From positions 124,001 through 188,000 of the forward strand of contig CAIOYC010000002.1 in assembly GCA_903862425.1 (NCBI GenBank): 64,000 nucleotides of DNA, read 5' to 3'. The DNA is from an uncultured Caulobacterales bacterium (GTDB lineage: Bacteria > Pseudomonadota > Alphaproteobacteria > Caulobacterales > Caulobacteraceae). The notes beneath the pieces are model-generated. The model made no database searches, was not told the DNA's origin, and saw only the letters and a program-made list of their open reading frames with translations. A program made the translations under genes and the position numbers. Shown piece after piece: positions 55,027 through 63,363 of this stretch (its first letter is position 1; the number at the start of each line of letters is the position of its first letter).

Positions 55027-55658
55027 TGGGTATCCATCGACGGTGCATGGCAGATGCGGCCCAGCAATTCCTCGACGAAGCGGTCCTCCCCGCCGAGTTC
55101 TTCGATCATCGGTTGGAATTGGGCGAAGCCGACCATTTCCGCGATCCCGTGCGCCGAGCACCAGGCCGAGATGCACCACAGCTTGAGGTTCAAGTCGTCG
55201 CCGGGATCGACCCCCGCGCGGATCATGGCCTGCTCCACCATCCTGAACCCGCCGCCTTCGCCATCGTGGGTCTTGTCCGGCATACCGTCCGCATTGCGCG
55301 ATACGTCGTACATGACCCGATAGAGCGCCGGGTTGTCGCGGGCGAAGCGCACATACGCCACGCCCATGGTGCTCATCTTGGCTTCCGAATCGACGGCGAC
55401 CGCCGCCTTGATCGTATCGCCCAAGGCGTCGAAGCCCGCCTCGGCTATGGCGGTCAAAAGGTCCGACTTGTCCTTGAAGTGGTGATAGGGCGCGGCCGGG
55501 CTTACGCCCGCCTCGCGCGCCACGGCCCGCAGGGACAGGGCCTGCGGCCCCTCGCGCTCCAGCACGCGCTCGGCGGCGAGGATCAGGGCGCGGCGCAGAT
55601 CGCCGTGGTGATAGGGCCGGGCTTCAGGGGCCTCGGCAACTGCAACTGACTTGGTCAT
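55023..55658 (-). CDS. TetR-family transcriptional regulator
   Basis: 211-aa repressor-type regulator. N-terminal helix-turn-helix at about residues 24-66 (ERVLEREGPQALSLRAVARE, AGVSPAAPYHHFKDKSDLL). The C-terminal ligand domain resembles TetR_C_33-type regulators (YVRFARDNPALYRVMYDVSR). ATG 55658 chosen; ATG 55667 is 3 codons longer. It overlaps gluQ by 4 bp and is divergent from a 48-aa protein gene across an intergenic region with three operator-like half-sites. Confidence 0.9.
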   Translation of the reverse strand: MTKSVAVAEAPEARPYHHGDLRRALILAAERVLEREGPQALSLRAVAREAGVSPAAPYHHFKDKSDLLTAIAEAGFDALGDTIKAAVAVDSEAKMSTMGVAYVRFARDNPALYRVMYDVSRNADGMPDKTHDGEGGGFRMVEQAMIRAGVDPGDDLNLKLWCISAWCSAHGIAEMVGFAQFQPMIEELGGEDRFVEELLGRICHAPSMDTH

Positions 55659-55678
55659 CGAACGCACTCTAACTTTTC

Positions 55679-55743
55679 ATCCGAACGCTGTGAAGATCAT
55701 CTTGACACCGTTCAAATGAATGCTATCTGAACACCGTTCGGAT
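55679..55743 (+). promoter_or_regulatory. divergent promoter with three TetR operator-like half-sites
   Basis: The 13-mer ACACCGTTC(A/G)(A/G)AT occurs at 55705-55717 and 55731-55743, and its inverted form ATCCGAACGCTGT at 55679-55691. On the plus strand, TTGACA (55702-55707) and TATCTG (55724-55729) are 16 bp apart and would form a sigma-70-type promoter directed at the 48-aa gene; the second half-site overlaps the -35 and the third lies just downstream of the -10. This suits repression by the adjacent TetR protein. Confidence 0.7.
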
Positions 55744-55799
55744 CGAACTGGGCCAAAGGGGCCTGCTCCGGTTTCCGAACCACCTCAGGGGATACCGCC

Positions 55800-55946
55800 A
55801 TGTCGGTCCAAACCTTCAACTATGCAACCGCCGCCTTGCGCCAATCGGACAGCCTGATCAGCCGCCTTGCCGACCGCTTCGGTCCGCTCGCCCTCGTGGC
55901 CATGGGTCTGGCCATGGGCGGCATCACGGCCATCGTCGGCCACTAA
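55800..55946 (+). CDS. 48-aa small protein, likely TetR-controlled
   Basis: ATG at 55800 begins 56 bp after the operator region with a ribosome-binding site (AGGGG, about 8 bases upstream). The product starts MSVQTFNYATAALRQSDSLI, continues with a charged amphipathic stretch (SRLADRFG) and ends in a hydrophobic segment (LALVAMGLAMGGITAIVGH) long enough to reach the membrane. No family recognised. Its link to the divergent TetR gene, with a dedicated promoter, supports a real gene. Confidence 0.7.
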   Translation: MSVQTFNYATAALRQSDSLISRLADRFGPLALVAMGLAMGGITAIVGH

Positions 55947-56010
55947 CCCCCGACCGCGGGCCGCAAGCCTCCCCTTGCGGCCCACTGCGCCGGTGACGTA
56001 AGCCCGCTCC

Positions 56011-56649
56011 ATGCCCGGGCTGGACGCCGCCGAAATCAAAGCTGCCCGCGCGCACCTGGCTTCGGCCGACGACGCCCTAGCCCGCGCGGACGCCGCAACC
56101 CCGGACTTTCCCTGGCGCAACCGCACAGGCGGCTATGCGGGACTTCTCAAGATCATTGTCGGCCAGCAGGTCTCCACCCAGGCCGCCGACGCCATCTGGG
56201 GCCGGCTTGAGGCAGGTCTGCATGGCGTAACCGCAGAGCATGCGCTCAGGTTTGACATCGACGGGCTGAAGGGTTTCGGCCTTTCCCGCCCCAAGGCGCG
56301 CTATGCCTTGGCGATCGCGCAGGCGGAGCGGGACGGCGCCGTTGACTTCGCCGCCCTGCCCGCTCTCGACGACGACGCGGCTCTCGCGGCGCTCACCACC
56401 CTTATCGGGGTCGGGCGGTGGACGGCGGAGGTCTATCTCACCTTCTGCGAGGGACGGCTCGACTTCTTCCCGGCCGCCGACATCGCCCTGCAGGAGGGCC
56501 TGCGCCTGGCCGAGAACGGCGAGAGCCGGCCCTCCACTCAACAGCTCTACGAACGCGCCGAACGCTGGCGACCGCACAGGGGCGTGGCGGCGCATCTGCT
56601 GTGGGCCTATTATGGCGGCATAAAGCGGCGCGAAATCTTTCCGGGCTGA
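56011..56649 (+). CDS. AlkA-like DNA-3-methyladenine glycosylase (HhH-GPD)
   Basis: 212-aa base-excision repair glycosylase. Helix-hairpin-helix LIGVGRWTAE (residues 131-140) is followed by the catalytic Asp157 in FFPAADIALQEG. The upstream core YAGLLKIIVGQQVSTQAADA is typical of AlkA/MAG enzymes. The N-terminal AlkA domain is missing, giving the short bacterial form. Its own start ATG at 56011 follows the 48-aa gene by 64 bp and may share its promoter. Confidence 0.9.
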   Translation: MPGLDAAEIKAARAHLASADDALARADAATPDFPWRNRTGGYAGLLKIIVGQQVSTQAADAIWGRLEAGLHGVTAEHALRFDIDGLKGFGLSRPKARYALAIAQAERDGAVDFAALPALDDDAALAALTTLIGVGRWTAEVYLTFCEGRLDFFPAADIALQEGLRLAENGESRPSTQQLYERAERWRPHRGVAAHLLWAYYGGIKRREIFPG

Positions 56650-56815
56650 CGGCCATTCTGGCTGGTGGCAAGCGTCTGTCATGGAGATGTCGCCAGGAAT
56701 CGCTTAAAGCTCGGCTTCAGAGGCGTATCGCGCCTGGTCTTCAGACTTGAGGAGGGTTCGCCTTCAAGCGTCTGTACAAGTCCCCCACCAATTTTGGGCG
56801 CGCGAGGGCTGCGCC

Positions 56816-57382
56816 ATGACGATGCAGGTGATATCGCGCCCGCCGTCCGGATGGCCCGCCCTGGTGCTCAACGCCGACTATCGGCCCCTGTCCTACTATC
56901 CCCTGTCCCTCTGGCCCTGGCAGGAGGTGATCAAGGCGGTGTTTCTCGACCGGGTGGACGTGATCTCCACCTATGACCACGTGGTCCGTTCCCCATCCTT
57001 CGAGATGCAGTTGCCGAGCGTGGTGGCGCTCAAGCATTATGTAGCCCAGGACCGCTCCCCCGCCTTTACCCGCTTCAACCTGTTCCTGCGCGACGGGTTC
57101 GCCTGCCAGTATTGCGGCTCGCCCGACGACCTGACCTTCGACCACGTCCTGCCGCGCTCCAAGGGCGGTCGCACCAGCTGGGAGAACATCGTCACCGCCT
57201 GTGCGCCCTGTAACCTGTCCAAGGGCGGACGCACGCCGAAGGAGGCGCACATGGCGTTGAACCGCTCCGTGCGCAGGCCCACCATGTATGAACTGCAGGA
57301 ACAGGGCCGCCGCTTCCCCCCCGGTCACCTGCACGAAAGCTGGCTCGACTATCTCTACTGGGACATCGAACTGGAGGCCTAG
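56816..57382 (+). CDS. HNH endonuclease (zinc-finger type)
   Basis: 188-aa HNH-fold nuclease of a widely conserved bacterial family. Zinc ligands are in CQYCG (Cys97, Cys100) and CAPCN (Cys129, Cys132), and the active motif in FDHVLPRSKGG (Asp109, His110) with Asn124 in SWENIV. The N-terminal third (LVLNADYRPLSYYPLSLWPW) is a characteristic conserved lead. ATG 56816 preferred for the MTMQVISRP start. The family's role (DNA repair or processing) is unproven. Confidence 0.9.
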   Translation: MTMQVISRPPSGWPALVLNADYRPLSYYPLSLWPWQEVIKAVFLDRVDVISTYDHVVRSPSFEMQLPSVVALKHYVAQDRSPAFTRFNLFLRDGFACQYCGSPDDLTFDHVLPRSKGGRTSWENIVTACAPCNLSKGGRTPKEAHMALNRSVRRPTMYELQEQGRRFPPGHLHESWLDYLYWDIELEA

Positions 57383-57565
57383 GCGCCGAGGTTGGCCAGT
57401 TGGTCGGAAAGACCATAGCGCGCCGTTCAACTCTGCAGCCACGGTCACGGCGACCCTCGGTTCGCCAGCTTATCCATGAACCGTTGCAGAACGGGCGCGG
57501 GCCCAACGCTCTCGCCCTAAACGCTGGAGCCCCCAGCGGCGCACCGCGCGGCCGCCGGTGACTTA

Positions 57566-57605
57566 CGAAAAAGGGGCCGGCCGCTAAACGCGCGACCGGC
57601 CCCTT
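57566..57605 (-). terminator. rho-independent terminator of the TonB receptor gene
   Basis: On the minus strand a perfect 10-bp stem (AAGGGGCCGG/CCGGCCCCTT) with a 15-base loop is followed by TTTTTCG, 18 bases after the TonB receptor stop codon. The preceding 57383-57565 stretch contains no recognised gene. Confidence 0.85.
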
Positions 57606-57623
57606 CGTGTTCGGCCTTCGACC

Positions 57624-60170
57624 TTAGAAGGTGAAGGTGATCTTGCCGTAGTAATAGCCGCCGTTGATGCCGAAGGGCGAGGAGGTGGGATACTGGCCCA
57701 CGCCGCCATTGCTGTTGCCGAGGACGTAGGTGTTCACCACCGAGTCCGGGATCTTGGTCGGATAGGTGTTGAACACGTTATTGGCCCCAAGCGTCAGCTT
57801 CAGATCCTTACGGATGGCGTAGTCGAGCTCGAGGTCGGTAATGGCCTCCGCATCCACCGGCACCTTCTGATAGGCGCCGTTGAAGTCGCGCGTCGTGGTC
57901 GAGGATTTGCCGTAGAGCGTCTCGCGCAGGTTGGCCGACCACGGGCCCTTGGACCACAGGGCGCCGAAGATCATCTTATATTTGGGCGCTGCGTCCTCGA
58001 TGTAGGACAGCGCCGTGGCGTCGAACAGCACCGAGGATGGGATCACGCCCAGGCTCGGGATCACGTGCGTGACCTTGTTGTCCGTATAGGCGCCGCTGAA
58101 GGACCAGTCGACCTTGCCCCATTGGCCGTAGGTTTCCGAGTAAGTGACCACCCACTCGGCGCCTTCGGTGCGGGTGTCCGCCCCGTTGGTGAACAGGCTG
58201 AGGCCGCCATCCACCACCGAAGGCGGGAAGGTATAGCCCGAAGCCGCAAGGGCCGCGGCGGCCGCCGGGAACGTCTGGACGCTGGCGTTGTGATAGTAGG
58301 CGTACACCGTCCCCGAGCCGATGATCCGATCCTTGATCTTGATGTAATAGGCATCGACGGTCGCGGTCACCTTGGGCAACGGGTGCAGCACGAGGCCGAT
58401 GCTGTAGTTGTCCGACTTTTCAGGCTTCAGACCATCGACGCCCAGCGACTTGGCTCCCGCCGAGTTTGGAGGGAACTGCACGCTGGCCGTGGTCGGGCCC
58501 ACATTGACGCTGGCATAGTATTCTTCGGCCAGGGTCGGCGCGCGGAAGCCGGTGGAGATGGTGCCGCGCACGGCGATCATCGGATTGAAGTCGTAACGGC
58601 CGGTGATCTTGCCCACCGTGGTGTCGCCGAAGTCCGAGAAGTGTTCGTAGCGGATGGCCGCGTCGAGCTTCAGACCCTCGATCGGGCTGACGGCGGCATC
58701 GCCATAGATGCCCCAGTTGTCGCGGGCGTGCTTGCCGGCGGCGAGGTTGGAGAAGCCCGGATAGGACTGGGCGCCGCCCGAATAGTAGGACGAGAGCCAG
58801 CCCTGCTCCAGATTGTAGGTGTCACGCCGCTGTTCGGCGCCGAAGGCGACGGTCAGGGGCGAAGCCAGGCCGACCGCGAAGTCCTTGGAGACGTCGAGAT
58901 TGGTGGTCCACTGGGTATCCTTCAGCTGGCCGTCATAGATGTAGCTCTGGAAGATGCCCGTCGCGGTGTAGAAATTCGGATTGATGGTGCCTTCGGTGTG
59001 GAAGGTGTCCGTATCCGCGCCGTAGGTGGTCGAGAAATCGGTCATCCAGCCGAACACCGAGCCCTTGATGCCGGCGGTGTAGGAATAGTCGTCCTCGAGC
59101 AGCTCTTCCTTGGGGTTGAATCCGGTGGGGTAGATTGTCGGGGCGGTGGTCTGCACCCGGTAGTTCTCGAACGCCTGGGCGTTCTTGTGGCCGAACGTGC
59201 CGAAGCTGTAGAGCGTCGCCCCGTTGTTCAGCTCATAGCCTGCGTCATAGGACACCACGTTGAGGTGGTACATGGCGTCGCCCGAGATCAGGTTCGCGTT
59301 GGGCGATCCGGGGAAGCTGTTGGAGTTGGCGTACTGACCGCCGGTGCCGACGTTGTTGCAGTAGAGCGTGCCGGCGACGGTGTATTGATAGGCCGCGCCG
59401 CAGTTCGCCGCATTAACCGGGTGGTTATACAGACGTGGATCCGCATAGCCGCGGTTGGAATGACCGTGAAAGCGCGAGTCGAAGGTCAGGTTCAGCCAGG
59501 ATTTATCGCCGAGCGGCGCAAAACCCATATTGCCGGTGATGTCGGCCGTGTCGCCGCCGCCGTCCATGTAGGAACCGCTCGAAACGGACAGGTTGCCGCC
59601 CTGAGGCGCCTTCTTGAGGATGATGTTGACCACGCCGGCGATGGCGTCTGTGCCGTACTGCGCAGCCGCGCCGTCGGTCAGCACTTCCACATGGTCGATG
59701 GCGTCCACCGGGATGAAGTTCAGGTCAGCCGAGGCGCCGCCCTGATAAGCGCCGCCGAGCACGGCGAGGTTGGCGGTGCCATGTCGGCGCTTGCCGTTGA
59801 CCAGCACCAGCGCATCGTTGGGGCTGACCCCGCGCAGCTTGGCCGAGAGGGTCAGAGCCGAGGTGTCGCCGCCGAAGGCCTGGGCGGTGAACGAGGGCAC
59901 GTTCTGAGCCAGGGCCTGGATCAGGTCGGGCTGGCCGACGCGCTTCAGGGCGGCCGAATCGAGCACCTGGATCGGCGCGGCGCTGTCCACGGCCTTCAGA
60001 CCGGTCTGACGGGTGCCCGTGACGATGATCTCGCTGCTATCCTGGGCAGCGGCGGTTATAGCCGTGCTCGCCTGCGCGGCGACCGGCAAGGGCGACACGG
60101 TTTGCGCATGAACCGCGCCCGCCGCAAATACAACTACGCATGCTGTTGAACTGAAAAAGAGCTTCTTCAT
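57624..60170 (-). CDS. TonB-dependent outer-membrane receptor
   Basis: 848-aa outer-membrane transporter. After the signal peptide (about residues 1-22, TACVVVFAAGAVHAQ) comes the plug domain with a TonB-box-like DSSEIIVTGTRQTG, then LRGVSPNDALVLVNGKRRHG and DGAAAQYGTDAIAGVVNIIL; a 22-strand barrel follows, ending with the assembly signal YYYGKITFTF. No N-terminal STN signalling domain is seen. Divergent from a Tat-exported aminotransferase, suggesting import of an amino-acid- or amine-derived compound; substrate unknown. Confidence 0.94.
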   Translation of the reverse strand: MKKLFFSSTACVVVFAAGAVHAQTVSPLPVAAQASTAITAAAQDSSEIIVTGTRQTGLKAVDSAAPIQVLDSAALKRVGQPDLIQALAQNVPSFTAQAFGGDTSALTLSAKLRGVSPNDALVLVNGKRRHGTANLAVLGGAYQGGASADLNFIPVDAIDHVEVLTDGAAAQYGTDAIAGVVNIILKKAPQGGNLSVSSGSYMDGGGDTADITGNMGFAPLGDKSWLNLTFDSRFHGHSNRGYADPRLYNHPVNAANCGAAYQYTVAGTLYCNNVGTGGQYANSNSFPGSPNANLISGDAMYHLNVVSYDAGYELNNGATLYSFGTFGHKNAQAFENYRVQTTAPTIYPTGFNPKEELLEDDYSYTAGIKGSVFGWMTDFSTTYGADTDTFHTEGTINPNFYTATGIFQSYIYDGQLKDTQWTTNLDVSKDFAVGLASPLTVAFGAEQRRDTYNLEQGWLSSYYSGGAQSYPGFSNLAAGKHARDNWGIYGDAAVSPIEGLKLDAAIRYEHFSDFGDTTVGKITGRYDFNPMIAVRGTISTGFRAPTLAEEYYASVNVGPTTASVQFPPNSAGAKSLGVDGLKPEKSDNYSIGLVLHPLPKVTATVDAYYIKIKDRIIGSGTVYAYYHNASVQTFPAAAAALAASGYTFPPSVVDGGLSLFTNGADTRTEGAEWVVTYSETYGQWGKVDWSFSGAYTDNKVTHVIPSLGVIPSSVLFDATALSYIEDAAPKYKMIFGALWSKGPWSANLRETLYGKSSTTTRDFNGAYQKVPVDAEAITDLELDYAIRKDLKLTLGANNVFNTYPTKIPDSVVNTYVLGNSNGGVGQYPTSSPFGINGGYYYGKITFTF

Positions 60171-60733
60171 TGTCTATCCCCAATGTTTTGATTTGAGCTC
60201 TTCCTGTATTTCTTCCCGTTGTTATTTTTTGTCCCTGGATAGATTTTACAACGCTTGTTCAATCACGGCCCGTCGGAGAGGCCTCCTCTAAATGAACTGG
60301 TAGTCGCCTCCATCATCATGTCATCGACGTGGGATGCGGCGCCGCCATCGGATCCGTCGCGAACTGGATCGCCACGGTGTCCGATACGCCGCCCCGACGT
60401 TCGATGTGAACGTGAACCCGCCCGGCGATTTTGACATCCCCGTGACGTGCGTTGAGAGAAACCTTGGCGGCTATGCACGCGTTTCGGTCAGTTCCGTCGC
60501 TTCGGCGGTTACCTTTGCCGCAAGCTCAGGCGTTTGGTCACAGCGGGTGACCATCGGCACGGATCGTCGTCAGCCGGCGCCTCTGGACCGGCATTTCTGC
60601 GCGCCGCTTAGGCAGCACGGTCACGCTCCGCGATCCGGCGAGCACCGGGATTGCCCGCCTTTCGCGACGCATGCACTCTCATCGAGAATGCACCAGAAGG
60701 CGGTCGCCTTTGCGACACCCGCCTCGACAACCG
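60171..60733. other. 563-bp intergenic region between the TonB receptor and aminotransferase genes
   Basis: The first 90 bp next to the receptor start is A/T-rich with T tracts, unlike the rest of the window, and holds the receptor ribosome-binding site (GGGGAT). The remainder is of ordinary GC content and carries no frame I recognise. A frame encoding VNVNPPGDFDIPVTCVERNL and GGYARVSVSSVASAVTFAAS (plus strand, about 60406-60530) has no supporting homology known to me and may be a gene remnant. Confidence 0.5.
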
Positions 60734-61987
60734 ATGGAGCCTCCCTTGTCCGAAGACAGCGTGATCGAAGACGGCGTGACTGAAACCGGCCTTAAGCTGC
60801 CCAAGCTCGGCCGTCGCGCCTTCCTGGGCGCTGCTGCGCTTATGAGTGCCGGCCCTATCGTCAGCGAAGCGACCCTGGCCCAGGCGCGCCTCGCCTCGCA
60901 GAGCATGGGCGTGCTGCCGGCCGACGCGGTCATCATCAACGCCAACGAGAACCCGCTCGGTCCCTGCAAGGCGGCCTGCGAGGCGATCACCAAGATCCTG
61001 CCCATGGGCGGCCGCTATGACCGCCTCGGCGAACTCGACGCCCTGACCAATGAGTATGCCGAAAAGCACGGCCTGAAGCCGGAGAATATCGCCTTCTACG
61101 CGGGCTCGTCCGAGCCGCTGCACTACACGACCCTGGCCTTTACCTCGCCGACGAAGCCCCTGGTCATGGCCGATCCATCCTACGAATCGGCCAACATGGC
61201 GGCGAAGATTTCGGGCGCGAAGGTCTACAAGATCCCGCTGACCTCCACCTACTCGCACGACATCAAGAAGATGGTCGCCGCCGATGCGAACGCCGGCGTC
61301 ATCTACATCGTCAACCCGAACAACCCGACCGGCACCATCACCCCGCGCGAGGAAATTCTCTGGGCGCTGGAGAACAAGCCGAAGGGTTCGATTCTGCTGG
61401 TGGACGAGGCCTATATCCATCTGTCCGACGAGCAGCACGTGATGGACCAGGTCGCGGCGGGCAAGGACCTGATCGTCCTGCGCACCTTCTCCAAGATTTA
61501 CGGCATGGCCGGGATCCGTTGCGGCGTCGCCGTGGGTCGTCCGGATCTTCTGGCTAAGCTGCAGCCCTACTACCAGAACGCCATGCCGGTAACGGCGCTG
61601 GTGGCCGCCCGCGCCTCGCTGGCCGATCCGGATCTGATCGCCACCCGCAAGAAATGGACCGCCGACAGCCGCATCGAGACCATCGCCTTCCTCAAGGCCA
61701 ATGGCTTCAAGCCGATCGGCGAGTCCCACTCCAACTGCTTCATGATCGACACCGGCCGGCCGGCGCGGGAGGTGATCATGGGTCTCCAAAAGGAGAAGGT
61801 CTATATCGGCCGTATCTGGCCGGTCTGGCCCAACGCCGTGCGCGTCTCGGTCGGCTCGCCGGACGACATGGCCAAGTTCCGCGTCGCCTTCAAGAAGGTG
61901 ATGACGGCGCCGCCGATGAAGACCGCCAGGCTGGAGCCAGGCTCCCTCGGCCCGGTCGGCATCAAGCACGACAAGTTCCTCTCCTAG
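60734..61987 (+). CDS. Tat-exported PLP aminotransferase (histidinol-phosphate aminotransferase-like)
   Basis: 417-aa fold-type I PLP enzyme with an unusual twin-arginine export signal, KLGRRAFLGAAALMSAG (residues 24-40). PLP contacts: NANENPLGPCKAACEA, NPNNPTGTITPREE, LVDEAYIHL and Lys254 in RTFSKIYGMAGIRCGV. Cytosolic HisC-like enzymes lack a leader, so this is probably a periplasmic transaminase acting on substrates brought in by the divergent TonB receptor. ATG 60734 chosen; TTG 60746 is an alternative. Confidence 0.88.
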   Translation: MEPPLSEDSVIEDGVTETGLKLPKLGRRAFLGAAALMSAGPIVSEATLAQARLASQSMGVLPADAVIINANENPLGPCKAACEAITKILPMGGRYDRLGELDALTNEYAEKHGLKPENIAFYAGSSEPLHYTTLAFTSPTKPLVMADPSYESANMAAKISGAKVYKIPLTSTYSHDIKKMVAADANAGVIYIVNPNNPTGTITPREEILWALENKPKGSILLVDEAYIHLSDEQHVMDQVAAGKDLIVLRTFSKIYGMAGIRCGVAVGRPDLLAKLQPYYQNAMPVTALVAARASLADPDLIATRKKWTADSRIETIAFLKANGFKPIGESHSNCFMIDTGRPAREVIMGLQKEKVYIGRIWPVWPNAVRVSVGSPDDMAKFRVAFKKVMTAPPMKTARLEPGSLGPVGIKHDKFLS

Positions 61988-62009
61988 GTTCTGTCGCCGA
62001 CGGACACGA

Positions 62010-62043
62010 AGGGCCCGGCGCGCACCCGCGCCGGGCCTTTTCC
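62010..62043 (+). terminator. rho-independent terminator of the aminotransferase gene
   Basis: An 11-bp perfect stem (GGCCCGGCGCG/CGCGCCGGGCC) with a four-base loop (CACC) and a TTTT tail lies 22 bases after the stop codon. Confidence 0.88.
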
Positions 62044-62336
62044 GTATTATCGGGCATGGCGGGGGTCCCATCTTCTCCCCGGCGCTATTCCAAGGGCTAT
62101 AATCGGCCTTTGCACCGCCCTATCCAACGAGGCGGTCAGGCGGATCTGGCCAGAAAGTAGGGCAAGGGCGTGGAAAGCCTGGAGACGGAGGGACGGCTCG
62201 ACGGCGCAACTAGTCCGTTCATCAGTCCATTCGGACACGAATGTTACCGCAAGGCGCAAGTTGCGCCATGAAAAACGGGGTCCGCGCTGCGCCTATGGTG
62301 AGGCGATTGAGGGGAAGGCTCCAGACCGGTGCGGCG
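62044..62336. other. 293-bp intergenic stretch, nothing recognised except one palindrome
   Basis: No supported gene. A 15-base palindrome (GGCGCAA-G-TTGCGCC) lies at 62253-62267 and could be a regulatory site or hairpin. No tRNA cloverleaf was seen. Confidence 0.5.
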
Positions 62337-63155
62337 TCAGAGCCCTACCGACTTCAAGGCATGCACCACCACCGGGAAGGTGTCGGCCGCCTTGATCAGC
62401 AGGCCTATCCCGGAAACGCCAAGCAAGATGAAGGTCACCCGCCGGAAGTTTACGTCCGACAGCCGGTGATAGAGCTTCACGCCCAGAAGGGTGCAGGGCA
62501 GCACCACCGGCATGCTGATCGCCAGCAAGAGCCAGAAGGTCGGCCCGAACGTCTGCGGGCTGTGGATGGCCAGGAGTACGATGGAGAGGATCTGAAGCAC
62601 GAAAATATAGGGCTGGACGATGCCCCGAGCCTCCCGCTTTGGCACGTGCCGCAGGCCGTTCCACACCACCACCGCCGCGCCGGGGAAGGCGGTGAAGCCG
62701 CCGATCACCCCGCCCGACATCCCCACCAGCGAGGAGGCGAACCAGCCCCCATTCACCGTCGCATGTACCCCGTGGGGCCGAGCCAGAGAGTAGGCGGAAT
62801 ACAGAACCAGGAAGGCGCCGAACACCAGCATCAGATCGGCCGTGGGTAGCGAACTCAGAATCGCCAGCCCGATCGGCACGCCGATCAACCCACCGAGCAG
62901 AAAGGGCGCGGGTCCGTTCGGCCACCACGCCTTGAGCGGCTGGATATCGCCCTTGATCTGCCGGAGCGACATGATCTGGTTCGCCGCCGACAAGCTCATC
63001 AGCAGCGGTACGCCGAGCTTGGGCGGCAACAGCGTCAGGCAGAGCGCGCCGATCGCCGAGAAGCCGAACCCCGACAGGCCGCTCATGAGCGCCGACGCCG
63101 CCAGGATCACGATCAGAAGCAGCAGAGACAGCGGAGGAAGACCGGCGAACAGCAT
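62337..63155 (-). CDS. TauE/SafE-family permease
   Basis: 272-aa inner-membrane protein with about eight helices, of the TauE/SafE family that moves sulfite, sulfoacetate or other organic anions. The two-repeat pattern is seen as SALMSGLSGFGFSAIGALCL in the first half and SLVGMSGGVIGGFTAFPGAA in the second. ATG 63155 was chosen because it precedes the first membrane helix; a longer in-frame extension is low-complexity. Substrate unknown. Confidence 0.87.
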   Translation of the reverse strand: MLFAGLPPLSLLLLIVILAASALMSGLSGFGFSAIGALCLTLLPPKLGVPLLMSLSAANQIMSLRQIKGDIQPLKAWWPNGPAPFLLGGLIGVPIGLAILSSLPTADLMLVFGAFLVLYSAYSLARPHGVHATVNGGWFASSLVGMSGGVIGGFTAFPGAAVVVWNGLRHVPKREARGIVQPYIFVLQILSIVLLAIHSPQTFGPTFWLLLAISMPVVLPCTLLGVKLYHRLSDVNFRRVTFILLGVSGIGLLIKAADTFPVVVHALKSVGL

Positions 63156-63363
63156 ACGCAACCCCGAAAGCCCAGGAACCGCCTGGCGACCGCCCACCAC
63201 AAGCGCGGCGGTTGCCTGTTTACGCAGCCAGCGGAGCGGTTCATCCCCGAAGGAGGAAATCGGGGGCGGAGCGCGTGCATCTGCACGCGCGGCGTCCATT
63301 TTCGCGGCGCCGCGTCCCATCGGGCGCCTAGATTCAGGCGCCGCTAGGCTAGGATAGCGGGCG

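Noticed and set aside
57625-60149. Long open frames on the opposite strand of the TonB receptor, and similar ones antisense to msbA, purD and the aminotransferase
   Set aside because: High-GC DNA produces long antisense frames; their translations are low-complexity Arg/Gly/Ala/His-rich with no family features, while the sense frames have clear domains.
62044-62336. tRNA or small RNA gene in the gap after the aminotransferase
   Set aside because: No cloverleaf, TPsiC-like GTTCRA or CCA-type end was found; only one short palindrome.
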